A stretch of 64,000 nt of DNA from Takakia lepidozioides (Eukaryota > Streptophyta > Takakiopsida > Takakiales > Takakiaceae): positions 81,384,756 to 81,448,755 of the forward strand of contig CM060731.1 in NCBI GenBank assembly GCA_030704615.1. The letters run 5' to 3'. The notes beneath the pieces were generated by a model that worked only from the letters and a program-made list of their open reading frames with translations, was not told the DNA's origin and searched no databases. The position numbers and the translations under genes were made by a program. Positions 48,359 to 63,483 of the stretch are shown here, in pieces (positions within the stretch are counted from its first letter, which is position 1; every line of letters starts with the position of its first letter).

Positions 48359-51300
48359 CTACCCCAATGCGCAACAAGGTTCCCCACACAGGCACATCCG
48401 GCAGTGGCAGGTAGGGGCAGCACCAGCAGATCTCAGCTTCGGAGATTCCCGAAGCTTTGGTGATGTTGATCGTGCTAGGTGTTGCTGCTTTGCAGCTCCT
48501 GAATGCGGAGATTTTGAGTCTGGCCTTTGATATGGTACAGATCGACCAAAGGCAACATTTGGGGATGGTGGCCTTTTAGGAGGAGACTGAGGCAGCGGAC
48601 ATCTCTGGCCTGGTGACCTCCATCTTGAGGAATGGGACTGACGTGGACAGGACTGCAGCTTCAAGTAATCACTAAATTCTTTCATCTGAGTCCTAGGACT
48701 AGGGGAGCATGATACTGGCCTTGGCCTTGGTGATGGTGTCCTTGACCTGGATGACAGGTTGAAGGAGACCTCCAGGCTTTTGGAAGAGCACGACGGAGAT
48801 GCCACTTTCTGCTTGGGAACACTGGGGCAGTAAATGTTTGGGCAGGGGCACATTCCGCAACAGCAGGAATGGCCATGGCAGCAATGTGGGCACGTCATTT
48901 TCACCCTGCAGAGGGGATCTGCCCATCTGCACATCCCACAACAGCACTTGTGTGGTGGTGCTGATTTTGGTGCGCATGAAGATAGGTCAGAGGTATTAAA
49001 GGGCGCCGATAGTGACTCCAGTTTGGCGCCCTTGGAAGGGGATCGTGATCCTGGAGCCACTGGCAACTCGTTTCTCCGACGTTTCCCAGGGGAGCCAGAG
49101 CGGGGGCTCTCCTTTTTCCCCGAGTCCTTATGAAAGTCTAGGCATAGCTGACTGGCCACCATCTTGTTAACTGGGCTAGAAAAATGAGGCTTATGACAAT
49201 CACAGCCGACACAGCGGGGACTGGGATCTATACAGCAGACAACAAGATAGTCTGCATGCTTGATTTGCCTGGGAGACTTTACTACAGGCTTGCCTGCACA
49301 TGAAAGCCCATGACAGTCACAACCTACGCGCACCTTGGGCTAGGAGATACACACTTAGGCCTGGAACAGTCCTCAGACTTTATCTCGACAGGAAATAGCA
49401 CGGGAAAATCGTATGTTTTTTGAGCTGTGGTAGTCTTGGAAGATGTTTTAGCCTTATGACAGTCACAATCTACACACCTTGGGCTGGGATATAAACAACG
49501 CGGGCTAGGACAGTCTGAGGACTTAATATGAGTGGGAAACATCATGGGAGCCTTGCCTGGCTCTTTACATTTGTAGCCAGCACAAGGTGGGCTAGCTGGA
49601 GACTCTGCTTGCTTGACAGGTCTGGGGGATCTAGATGGGTTAGCATACTTAGTTGTGGCGGGCAAGGATTGCTCATGCAAGTTACAGTCCTGCCACCCTG
49701 TGAGCAGCTCTTCACAAAAAGGGAATCTAAGGAATGGACCGATGAAAGCACTCAGTGAGCTTGCAGGGCTTGGCGGGCCTTGCTCACCTGGGCTGCCTTG
49801 CCCTGAGTGAGGGTAGCATTTTGGGCCACTCAATGCACACTGAGGGCTTTTTTTGCAGGGGCTGGGAGGGGCTTGTGGGCTTCCATGTCCTGAGTGAGGG
49901 CATTGCACCGTAGGCAAGTTGGCCAGGTTGCCCAAGCCTGAAGCCCCCTTATGGCAGTCACAGTCTCGGCAGCGAGGGCTAAGAAAGTCCATGGTGGCAC
50001 TGACGCTTCCAGACACAGGGGACCAGCAGTCCCTACTAGAGGACTTACCAGGGGAACAGGAGTGTGGGCTAGACAATGGAGTCTCCACAATGTACATTGG
50101 TTTACTTTGAGCTGGTCTGCAAGGGGACTGGGGTGACCGCCCTGGAGGTGGGTTCCAAACCCCTGAGCAACCAAGAGCTGCCTGGTTACAGTTTTCCTGT
50201 AGGGGGATTTCTAAGTGAGGCTTTGCAGGGCTGTGAGACAACCCAAACCCGCAACGTAGGGATGAGGGAGAACCCGGGGAGGAAGGGCAAGGGGAGCTGT
50301 GACATGAAACGGAAGGGGAGCTGGGTAAGTACATGTCAACAGGCTCTATCATGAAAGGGGACAGGGGTCTTGAACTGGGCAAGTGTAAGTCATCATGCTC
50401 TGATGCTGCCACAGAAGACAACCTGCCAATGTCCATGCAGCCTTCAGAATGGTCAGGCGACGATGGTCTTGAGATGGGCAAGTACAAGTCATCGTGGTCT
50501 ACAGAAGCAAGATCAAGGGGTCGCGGACCAGGCAAGTAGAGGTCACTGTTGTCAACCATCTTGGGATCCCTGGGATGATGAGTTTCTTTACAGCCGGGGT
50601 TGTAGTCCACTTTTTTCTGATGTATGCCAGCGGAGCAATTTATTCCCCTTTCTGATGGTGGAGATGGAGGACCAGAGCCCCACACCTCCATGTCTTTAAG
50701 TCCTGGGCACGGATCTCTTGCTCTTGCTCTTGCTGTCTGCCAAGACTGTATTTGGTCTGCGTTGGGGCCCTCAAAATCAGCAAGCCCTAATATGGGATCT
50801 GGCTTTAAGGCCTTACATGGGCAACAGGGGCCACAATCAATTCTTCCATCCATGTTTCTAATCCCAGCCCGACAAGCTGTTGGAGAAACCCTACCAGATG
50901 AACTCGGACTTGGAGACCTCCTGCAAGCCGGTCCACAACGGGGAGACCCCTTCCGAGATTGTGGGCTCCTTGGGGTCCACACTGGGGAACCCCTATCAGA
51001 TGAACTTGGACTTGGAGACCTTTTACAAGCTGGTTCTAGCTTTGTACAAGCTGGTCGAGAACAGGGAGACACCTTACGATATTGTGGACCCCTCGGGGTC
51101 CCCACTGGGGAAACAATATCAGAGGAACTTGGACTTGGAGACCTCGTACAAGCCCATTCAAACCTCTTACAAACCGGTCGAGAATGGGGGTGTACTTCAG
51201 GAGATTGTGGGCCCCTTGGGCTGGCCACTGGTGCCCTTTCAAGCACATCGAAGGCAATATGGCTTTTACACTGATCATTGACCAGCACATCAAAGTGGCG

Positions 51301-51891
51301 CTTGCAGCTCAATCTTGAAGACCGTCCTTTACAACTATCTAATGGAACACCACCTCGTCTGATATTATGCACAGGAGTGTACCTGCTCTTGATGCGTGGA
51401 GTCCAACGTGGGTTCTTGTTGCCACACAGACTACATCGTGCGCTCTTCGTCTTACCACGGGGAGTCCAGCACGGGCTCTTGCTGATGGAGCTTGCATTCC
51501 GATGTGGCCTCCCATTGCCGGTTAGCTTCACATATGTCCAGTAAGTTTTTCTTCTGCTTCCATCACGTTGGTATAATAGAAATCCTGGGTCAGGTCTGTG
51601 GTCTGCCTCCACTGGCATATGGTCTCTTCTACAGCAGAAATTTGTCCAGTGGGTATTTGTTAGGGCCTTGCACGGACAAAGGACCCTGTCACACTGTATG
51701 ATTCTACCTGAGGCTACACAAACAGGGTTCCTTCGTACAGGGAACCTCCGGGTGGCTCGGCCGCCGCATCTGGCATACTTGGGATGATGCCAAGGGTAAC
51801 CCTTCCATCCATTAAATACCTGACGAGGCAATGCATTTGCGCAACATGTTGGCACTTCTCTATCACTTGTGTCTTCACTGCTTTCACTCCC
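48359..51891 (-). CDS. Large Cys/Pro/Ser-rich repeat protein, unknown function (frameshift near 49329)
   Basis: Two long minus-strand frames, 51891-49324 and 49333-48359, form one protein of about 1170 residues if a 2-base slip near 49327-49331 is ignored. The 5' end is a strong splice acceptor (CCTCCCTTTTCTCTGTCTTTAG before 51891), so at least one upstream exon is expected; I could not place it. Seen features: an acidic start SESSEDTSDREVPTCC; two GRI-x-C...CPCKAL motifs; four or more tandem copies of a SPSPSSSD...TPRGPQ..K.SP..RPAC block (about 50880-51250); a DCDCHK module preceded by SPRC, five copies; and CCCGMC and CPHCCHGHSCCCGMC clusters near the C-terminal end, closing with CHCRMCLCGEPCC. 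It is low in complexity and probably disordered between Cys clusters that may bind metal. I recognise no family. Confidence 0.7.
50880..51250 (-). repeat. Tandem ~126-bp coding repeats in the Cys-rich gene
   Basis: Three to four copies of a unit that on the minus strand encodes SPSPSSSD, SPVxTPRGPQ, K(V/G)SP and RPAC. Starts on plus are near 50900, 51000 and 51126 (GAACT(C/T)GGACTTGGAGACC). The repeats create an open plus-strand frame of about 216 codons (50624-51274), which I treat as a shadow. Confidence 0.8.
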
Positions 51892-51899
51892 CTAAAGAC

Positions 51900-54820
51900 A
51901 GAGAAAAGGGAGGTTTCCACCTCAAGTCAGTGTACAAGCCATATTTCTTCAACCTTAAGACCTGTTTCTACTCTTGAAAACAGGACTTGTGATTAAAATC
52001 TTAAGCATGCCCGTCAATTACCAAAGTAAGTCAATCGAGATCAAGGTATATTTGACCATAGCTATTGGTAGTAGTAACCATTGATGAGTCCAGTAGCCAA
52101 ATCTATGCCACAATTGTATACTTGTGCAAGGAATCTTGTTCTTAGGGGCGTGCAAGATCGTGAGGCTGGATAGTTCCTGCTCAAAAATAGGTAAGCCTTT
52201 TGAAGTGGAAGCATATATCACTCCCTGTCTAGACTGCAAACTAAACAGACAAGTTGAATTGACTGGATTTACATAGTAATCTGTCCCATAAAGGTCATCA
52301 CGTTCTCACATTGCACTTCAACAACATGTATGCCTGTATGGGGAAGATTGTACCTTTGACATTTTGCAGAATACCTTATCTGATAGGCATCAGTTCTGTG
52401 AGGCCTAGGGTAGCTGATACTCTTACAGTAATGGTGTGTGCTTATAGCAAAGGAAAGAAGTCAAGCAAAGCTATCACAAAATTGAGACCCACCTCTTCCC
52501 TCCATACGTTGCACAACGCTAAATCCTCCATCAGATCCAAGCAACCAGCAGACACCTCTGGAGCAGAAAAATCTGGAGTAAGTTATGAGTTCTTGAACTT
52601 TGGCGAGTCATCACTGACAGGTGGGCTAATTCAAAACACCATTGCAAACAAAGAAGCAATCAAAATTCAAACCGATTAACCCAGTCATGGTCATACTTCT
52701 CTACCTATTCTTCACAACACCCGTGCAGTTCATGGTGCAGAGTTCCTAGTCTGGTCAATGGTTATTTTGATATGTAATGTCTAAGATAATCTCTGGATAC
52801 TGTAAGTGGCTAGTTCCAAGTGGCGAGTTGGGAGTGCTATGAAGGTGGGAGACACCTTCTTAAGAGGTCGACTGAAGCAAACAAAACCATTTTAACCTCA
52901 TCCCGGAGATCTTGGGGTGGTGGTCACGGAACCTTCTTCAAGCAGCACAACCACTCCTGAAGAGCTGGCAACAACGACAAAAGCTTATTGGGCTCCATTT
53001 TGTGCAAGGCCCATACGAATTGCACCCGTTTCAGTTCTCTTCCACATCCTGCAGCTAAGTCTTTGTCTCCTCGTCCTTCTGTTGCCACTCCACCATTTCA
53101 TCCTCCTTCACCATATCTATCTTACAAGAATGACCTTAATGCCTCGACCTTTGCCTTGCAAAATTAAATGAAAGAAATTATGAATGAATGAAGGGTAGAC
53201 TTCTGAGAGTTGAAAAAAGTTTCCGTGTCTTCTTTCTCTCTCTTCATAGATCGAAGTTGAAGCCAATGTCTTGGACAACACTATCATTTCAACAGAGAAG
53301 GTACTTCACGTCATGCTCATTGTCCATTCGAACCATATTGCTCTCCCCTATTATACTTCTCTAGGAGTTGTTCTCTCACAATTGCTGCTATTAATGGACA
53401 AGGTAGGCAAAAGGGACTAAAGGAAGCTAGCGATTAAGTTGTCTCATAACCAGCCCATCAGCTCAATTTATATCGAATGTATACGTCTCCATAACAAGAA
53501 GGATAAAGCCAGGTTGTCGATGCCAATCAAATGGCATCGCCTTCAGTATACTATCCACTCTTTGCTGTGGCATAATGATAATTGTGTTCAAAGCAAAGAA
53601 GAAGTCCCTTTTTCATGCATTTAAAAGAGAACTCACTTCACATCTTTCACAAGTTTGATATAAGTCACGCACCATCCTCCTCGGCGGTTACTTGAAGATT
53701 TTCGTACTAAAAAACTGTCTCAGAAAGTATCATTTAAAAACAAATTGGAAGCCAAATCTTTTTGATTCCACAGGTCCACCAGTAGTCCCCTTTCTTCTCC
53801 GTTGTTATCCTTTCATATGTTATAGGTCTACGACACTTTTCGCTATCCATTTATCCTCCTTACATCTTTGCACTCGGATTTTTCAGAGACGTACCGATTC
53901 CTTAGGAACTCTAGTAGGGAATCCACTTTGACCAACTCCCACCCCCTCTTGTGAAACCTCATGAGTAATGGAAGTTGGGCATAAGAATGAAGGGGATTAT
54001 CCAAATCTCTGAGGGGGAGTAGCACGGTGAAGTGCATTGGTCTGTCTCTCGAACAGCCTGCCAAATTCCCTCCGGAGGACACTATCAGTTTCAGTACGTG
54101 GATGACCTAGATGCTTGTTTCCTTTGGGCTAGAATATGTGCCAATCCCTTTTCATAACGCACCCGTTTTTTCCCTGTAGCTAAATCGGTCCTCATCAGAG
54201 AAGAAAATTTCCATGTTCACAAAGACCCCCTAGCTTGGAGAAGAGAAAGAACGTAGGGCCTACTAGTAAGTAAAAGCTCACATTAAAATATTCTCGAGAC
54301 GGATGGGGCTGGCATCTTCTTGCAAATGCCTTCGCCCATGTAGCTTTGTGACCCGCTATCATCCTCAATTGATCGACATTGCGTGACAATACAGTGAGCG
54401 CTGTCTAATTTTTCGTGATTTCTCTCACACTTTCAAAGAGATCTCAGGCTTGGGAATGCATGAGGGCAGATGGGCAAGAACATAAGGAGGTTCCAGTGCA
54501 AATTGCAGCAGAGCGCAAAGAGACAAGACCAAGTGATGAGCAGACACCTGCGTGCCAAGAGACGAGCTTCAACCTCCCGTGTGTCCATCTCGCACGCGCC
54601 AGACCTTGGATGAATGTTTTCCGTCTAACTATTTTCCTCATCCATCTATGTAACGAATGTCCCAGACCTAATGCCATTCCAACCAGACCTAATCCTTATT
54701 TTTATTTATGTTGTTTTTTAGGGAAAGGGGACAGAGACCTTTTAATCAAAGTAATTAAAAAAGGAGTCACATGGGTGGAAAAAATAACCATGGAGAGAGA
54801 GTGGAGAGTGCAGGGGGTTC
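51900..54820. other. No gene recognised; possible upstream exons of the Cys-rich gene
   Basis: The upstream exon of the Cys-rich gene should lie here on the minus strand. A minus frame at 52239-52140 (GVIYASTSKGLPIFEQELSSL...) looks coding-like but has no clear donor in the right phase. Plus frames at 52400-52680 and 52917-53050 also look coding-like but match nothing I know. No feature is firm enough to call. Confidence 0.3.
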
Positions 54821-54830
54821 GAAATGCTAA

Positions 54831-55175
54831 GGGCCACTTTACACTAGGGCCCAAGCCCAAGAAATCATGGGCCCAATTTCTACCACTCTTGGGATGGTCT
54901 TGGGCCAACTTCAACGATCATGATCAAACAAAAATATTCTATTTTAATACCAAACTTCTTGGGCCAGAGATTGGAGAGTTGGGTCTCCGCTCCAGGAGGG
55001 TTCTTTTTTCTTGGGCTGGCACCAAAACTTGTGCCATGTAGACAAATGACCCACTTCCATTCTCTTGGGCTCGGGCGGTAGTGTAAAGCCGTTGGGCCCA
55101 ATTATCAGGCCTCCGCCAATGGGAACGCTCCATTCAAATTTGGTCTTGGGCTTGGGCCCTAGTGTAAAGCGGCCC
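54831..55175. mobile_element. PIF/Harbinger (Tourist-like) MITE, 345 bp
   Basis: Terminal inverted repeats of about 32 bases match except at position 6 (GGGCC[A/G]CTTTACACTAGG... at 54831 and the reverse at 55175). A 3-bp target duplication TAA flanks the element (54828-54830 and 55176-55178). A 3-bp TAA/TTA duplication with GGG-starting repeats is typical of PIF/Harbinger. CTTGGGC motifs recur inside. No transposase is encoded. Confidence 0.85.
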
Positions 55176-55639
55176 TAAGTGGGAGCTAAGACATTAGATG
55201 CAGAGAGCATATAAGCTAGATCAAATAGATCGGCAGCTACTGAGTAAATCTTGTATGGAGCTCTGAGATAGATCTAAGCTACATGAGAACTGAGAAACAG
55301 GGATAGAGCAGGAGGAGAAAGAAAGGAGGACCAGTTGGCCGTGGGGAAAAAAAAATCAGAGTTCGGAGTTAGAAATGTTGGAACACACAGCTGAACGAGC
55401 GGAACTCCAGGTATTAGAACCTCAGCTGAGTTCTAAGTTTTGGGTCCCGAGTTTTTTTTGACGCCGGTTGAAGTTGGTCTCATCCCCTTCACTAGGGGAC
55501 CTCCCATTGAGTGGGGATGGTGTTTTGCCAAGCAAAGCGCATGTTGGGAAGATCGGAGCTGAGCAGGTTGCCTTTGCCCCAGGACTGCATAAAATCTTGA
55601 AACAGCTTCCTCCCTCGTTGTTGAGAAGTTTTGGAAATA

Positions 55640-56350
55640 GCTGCACAAACATTATCCCACGCTTTTTTTCCCTCAGTCAGTCAATATATCATGAAATGTG
55701 TTACAAGACAGATCTGCCTCTGGGGGTTTGCCCTCATAGACCTAGGAACATTTGGACTTCCATAGATTCCACAAAGTATGGCCTCCGAGCGAGGCCCATA
55801 CCGGATAGACTGTTTGCGAATGACCAGGCAAAATGTTGAGTTGTAGCAAAGACTAAGGGGGAGGGGAGGGGAGGGGAGGGAGGAAGCCCAGTGAGAGTAG
55901 AACCCCAGGACCGTCCTCCGGATTCTACGTGACATATTACAAAACAACAGACAATGTTCAATGGACTGTGGTTCTACCAAACAAAGAGGGCAGGAAGGGT
56001 TGTCTTCGTTTGTGGCTTGTCTTACTAGGAGAAATCTGTGAGCCAATTTCCGAAGGAAACCTTAGACTTTCGCTGTGCGGTCTTTCCTCCATATGTCCTT
56101 CCAGATTTTGACCAAGTTAGGTTGAGTGAAGTAGTGATTGCTCCATTTTGCGGACCATTGTTGTGAAGGCACGAGGCGGGTTGATGAGAGAGTAACCCAT
56201 CCTCACTGAGTAGGCAAAAAAAGGTAGAATGGTTTGAGTCCATCCAACTCCACTCCTCCGGATCAACAGCTGGGCATTTGAGGAACCAGGTGAATGATTG
56301 CTGAATAGCCCATTGTATTTCCAGCCCCTATGGCGGCATGGGGTTGACAT
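55640..56350 (-). mobile_element. LINE retrotransposon 3' fragment (zf-RVT region), antisense
   Basis: On the minus strand the translation gives IWKDIWRKDRTAKVKGFLRKLAHRFLL followed by CPLCLVEPQSIEHCLLFC, the zinc-binding segment at the C-terminal end of plant LINE ORF2. Upstream residues (LLIRRSGVGW..., 56350-56117) lie in another frame, so it is frameshifted. RT and endonuclease are missing. This copy is only distantly similar to the one at 25255. Confidence 0.75.
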
Positions 56351-56599
56351 TGCCCATTGTGTCCAGAACCCCTAATTTTGTTTTTTCATAAACAGCCCTG
56401 GAAATGCTGATTTGTTTTTTCTTAATTAGTTTTTAAAAAAAATGCAGGGGACAGAGGCCCTTAGCACTTTGTTGGCTCTGACTTCTATAATTAAGGAAAT
56501 AATGAAAAAGCTAGGCCACCAAACCAAAAAAAAACAATGGAAAGATTTGGAGGAAACAAAAAAAAAAAAAAAAAAGTGGAGGGGTAGAATGATATGAAG

Positions 56600-56740
56600 G
56601 CAGCTGGTAGCTATGTGTCGCCCTGGTGGTTCAGGGTTCGAACCCGCTGCCCAACAGGGTGGTTTGAATCCACAACCACTCGTAAGAGGGTATAGGGAGG
56701 GTATATGCCCTTACCACTGGGCTACATGTTGGTTGTTGAC
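56600..56740 (-). repeat. tRNA-like repeat (SINE candidate)
   Basis: On the minus strand TGTAGCCCAGTGGTAAGGGC matches a pol III A box and GGATTCAAACC, with a second GGGTTCGAACCC downstream, matches the B box. The spacing fits a tRNA-derived SINE head. A run of 17-18 A lies just left of it on plus (about 56558-56575). It does not fold as a clean tRNA, so it is not called a tRNA gene. Confidence 0.45.
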
Positions 56741-57023
56741 CTTATACATAATGATACATCACCACTGACCCAATTATCTTCTAGCATGATTTGTCTCGCT
56801 GATCATACTCAAGATTTCTCACTTTGCTTACCGATGCCTAAAAATCCTCAACTCACTACTCTTATCTTAAACAACTACTGCTAGTAGAAACAAATCACTG
56901 TAGCCCAATCCATGCACACAAAGCACCCTGCGAACAACAAGAGTGCAGACAATAGCGCAGGAAAGCAAGACATTTTAGCAGTACATATGAATCATAATAT
57001 AATCGATAAAGAACACAGTTCGT

Positions 57024-57175
57024 GACCGGTTGGTCTGGTGGTAATGTTCCCACCTGTGTGCCTCATGGCTTATCTGAAAGGGGGTTAATTTTTCCCCCTC
57101 CTCAAGGGCCTGAATTGTGAGCAGTCGCTCCCAGGTTTCCTTTAAATTAAAAATATATATATAATATATATATAT
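57024..57175 (+). repeat. tRNA-like SINE candidate ending in a TA microsatellite
   Basis: GGTTGGTCTGGTGGTAATG resembles a pol III A box. The unit ends GAGCAGTCGCTCCCAGG then TTTAAATTAAA and a (TA)n run (57150-57178). No clear B box was found, so confidence is low. Confidence 0.3.
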
Positions 57176-57298
57176 ATATGAAGAGGTAGAGTAGAGAGCA
57201 TCAACAGGTTGCATGCAGAGTTCTTCAGCCCCTGTGGTTGCTCCACACACTACCATAAACCTAAACATCAAAAGGCTAAGGTCTGCAAAGGAGTGAAT

Positions 57299-57411
57299 GG
57301 GCTGAAGCACCCTTGAGTGCCGAAGGCACTTAAGGAGGCGGTGGCGCTCACTAGGTGGAGCCCCGAAAACCGGGTGGCGGTGGTGGGGGCTCCACGAGGG
57401 GTGGTGGTAGC
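57299..57411 (+). repeat. 113-bp fragment shared with the 3' LTR of gypsy element 1
   Basis: It aligns end to end with 4788-4900 (GGGCTGAAGCACCCTTGAGTG..., ...GGTGGTGGTAGC), same strand, with about ten differences. The hairpin is kept here as CTTGAGTGCC and GGCACTTAAG. Sequence on both sides differs, so only this block is shared. It may be a LTR fragment or a small element nested in the LTR. Confidence 0.75.
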
Positions 57412-57419
57412 GTAGGCTC

Positions 57420-58225
57420 CTCTCTTGTCTCTCCGCCGTCACCTACATAAAGTCTGCACCAATTCTTTGGGCCGCAGTTGGTGTACAAGGCTGTTTAAGT
57501 TTACAACTGGTGGAGATGTCAGAGCAGTTGCAAGGTGTGTTTACTGGAGATTCCAATGACCCCAGAGCCTTTGCCTGGCAAAAAGCAATAATTACAGGGC
57601 ATGCTCACATAGAATAGAAAGGTAGTTTTGCAGATGGTGATGAGGGAGGGGGGCTGAACCTCATTCACATTAGCAATCAAGTTAGGTTCAGCTAGCCAGC
57701 CTTCAGTCTAGCACAAACACATCTGGCCCTGCAGGAACTTCATAGCTCCTTCACTTAGTAAGCACATGTACCAAGACATGTAAGTAAATGACGCATGCCT
57801 AATCAACATACAATCATCGGAATCAATGCCCACTTGCCCCTTGAATAAAACTCCTGACAGGACTGTCTGGATACTCTTCTCAACCAGAGGCTCTCTTTGA
57901 AACCATCAAACAGACCATTTTTTTGCACCTCTTTGAATTTAGTCTGAGAACAAGTATACGCCTTACTCAATTTGTTGTACAAAGGCACAGTATAAGATAC
58001 AGCCCCAAGTGCTTTACTTTCTCCGGAAGCATTTTATTCAAGTACCTCATGCTGTATAACCAAACCGCCCAAGCAAAATAATACTCATGCGAATTGATCT
58101 TTGGCAAGTCCACATAAGTAGATTTAGATCCTCAAGATTACATGACCACTGGGGTTCCCTTGCACTGCATAAAATGCCTCCTTGGTGGTAAGAGTGCGAG
58201 TATGCCAACCCTAACTCCTATCGAT
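57420..58225. other. No gene recognised; 3' flank of RPL22
   Basis: No supported coding sequence. The right end would hold the RPL22 3' untranslated region on the minus strand. Confidence 0.5.
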
Positions 58226-58232
58226 TTGCACC

Positions 58233-59183
58233 CTAATCCTCTTCTTCAGCCTCATTGTCAGCAATGTTGAAGTACCGCAATTCATAGATATTGCGGTCCT
58301 TGTTGGAAGCAATCACTCGCAACCAATCCCTCACATTGTGCTTCTTCAGATATTTTTTTGTCAAGTACTTCAAGTACCTGTCACGCCCACAAATATTTCC
58401 ATGTACAATAGTTAACTGTGCTGTTTCTTCTGACAAAAGATGGACCAACATGGCTAACATATCCTAACAATGAAGAAGAGACTAAACGTTACTGGCTCGA
58501 GACTGAGTGCTATTCCCAAACTGGAAGGTAGAGAACTGTGCATATGCTCGTGCCTCAAGAGGTAACTGGCTTGCGGGTAACAACTGAGATGCTTTTCCAG
58601 TAAAAAACTGCGAAGGGAATTCGAAGAGAACGTGCATCGATAGAGGCGGGTGCACCTACTCTAAGAAAGCTGAGTTCATTGGGTATACTTGGTGTGGCCC
58701 ACTACTTCACCTAACCTCTGGCACGCGGTGCAGTTTATCCACAATACCTTGAAATTTCCCTATCATAGACTGCGAAAGACTAGAGTAACGAACATGGATG
58801 GAAGGGTAATTGTGTTGTTACGGTACGTCCTACTGCTTGCACACTCGTTCGCCTGTGGCTATCTCCAGCTTTATACCCTGGTTGTAACATCCCATTCTAA
58901 CCCAAGGCTAGCCTGTTTCCCAACGAAACAACACGACTTACCTTTTGGAGAATGAGCTCTCGGAAGTGACGCTAATCCTGTTCTTCTCGCGGACGATGGT
59001 GACGACGTCTGCCAACACTCCTGCCTTGCCCCCTACCTTGATACGGTCCTGCAAGAACTTCTCAAAGGAGGCAATATCCATGATCTTGTCTTCCACGGGC
59101 TTGCCACAGTCGATGGTGAAGGTCTGCGCCTTCTTCCTGCCCTTGGGCCCTGCACCCTTCTTGGCCGCCACCGAGGGAGCCAT
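58233..59183 (-). CDS. RPL22: 60S ribosomal protein L22 (eL22)
   Basis: Two exons on the minus strand: 59183-58942 and 58377-58233, joined AAAAG|GTAAGT ... GACAG|G. They give 128 residues, near the ~124-130 of plant eL22. The sequence starts [20 protein letters not shown] and contains [37 protein letters not shown], then [21 protein letters not shown] and the acidic tail NEAEEED, all strongly family-typical. eL22 is a structural protein of the large cytosolic ribosomal subunit. The start at 59183 was chosen because the open sequence upstream (to 59300) is hydrophobic and does not match the family. Frame is intact. Confidence 0.97.
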
Positions 59184-59843
59184 CACTGCGAGCAAGCAAG
59201 AAGCCAAAAGAAAGACGACGAGGACCGCAGCGACTAAAACCTGAACACCCTTGTTGACGACCCTCCAATCGTTCGTCCGATAATGGACGATATCGTTCAC
59301 GCTTTTCTTTTGATTTCATCTAAAACTAAATAGATACCAATTAATTATAAAATCGTGACGGATGATTTCCCCTCTTCATCCATCCCGTTATTGTAACTGC
59401 TGCCACAGTTTACTGCAGATGAACCTGAGAGGTAGTTACAGTGTGGGATTGAAGCTCTCAGTTTCCCACTGCAGCTTCAGCTTGCTTCATAGAAAGGAAC
59501 CAACAAGCAGGGCCTATGTGACAAGGGCAGATCTCTGCACAAGAGCAGGCGCCACACCGAGACTTGCATTACTTGCACTGCTCACAAAGCACCGGATTGT
59601 ACTGAGTCCAGTTTGCCCCAATTGAAAGTTGAAGAGAGAAAATATGTCATACAAATTTATTGAGAAACTTTGGCCACATGTACAAGGTTAACAATCCATA
59701 AACACTCGTAAAAGACCAGCACTGTTCCATCAATCTGTAGCAGCTGTTATACTGCCGTGGCTTCATCGTAACTGGTCTGTTTAACACATCTCATTCTGTC
59801 ACGCCATTGCTAAATCCTCACAACTCTCACTCTCCTCCTTTTT

Positions 59844-62995
<3,152 letters not shown>

Positions 62996-63483
62996 TTGAA
63001 TGAGAGGGTTGCAAAAGGATTGAGCTATGGTGATGGATCCAGCGCCCACATCAGAGACCCATAATCTTTCCTCCCACAACCTGCACAAACAACCACAGAT
63101 TTTAGGGCAAGACTGCTTCCTTGTAGTGTTGTTACAAGAGAGAAGACCTCAAGTCGTTCATCCTCCTCACAAATAGATGACAGTGACGTCCTTCATCAAG
63201 CATTCTGACGTGCACTTGTCCTCGAGGCATCAGTTTCGTTCATAGTCTATCGTTCATATTTCTCGTTCGTTGTCCATGGATTCCCAGAGACAAGGTCTCC
63301 TACGAAGCTCCAGGTTTCAATTTCCATTTCTTCTCCTCATTCCCCCACTTCTTTTGACGTAGCAGGACAACGCATCTGCTCACGCATTTGATAAGGATGT
63401 AACGATGTAACTGCCTTCCATCACAGCATGCCGGAATACTTACTTTCGGAGTCAGCTCGCACAAGTCCGGATCGAGACAGAAG
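62996..63483. promoter_or_regulatory. Shared intergenic region of two divergent genes
   Basis: About 490 bases separate the start codon of the E2 gene (minus) from the start codon of the unknown gene (plus), so both promoters must lie here or overlap. No clear TATA box was seen. Confidence 0.45.

Noticed and set aside
50624-51281. Plus-strand frames of 133 and 216 codons
   Set aside because: Antisense shadow of tandem repeats in the longer minus-strand Cys-rich gene.
54415-55041. Plus-strand frame of 208 codons
   Set aside because: Its second half is the Tourist-like MITE, and the first half matches nothing; taken as chance.
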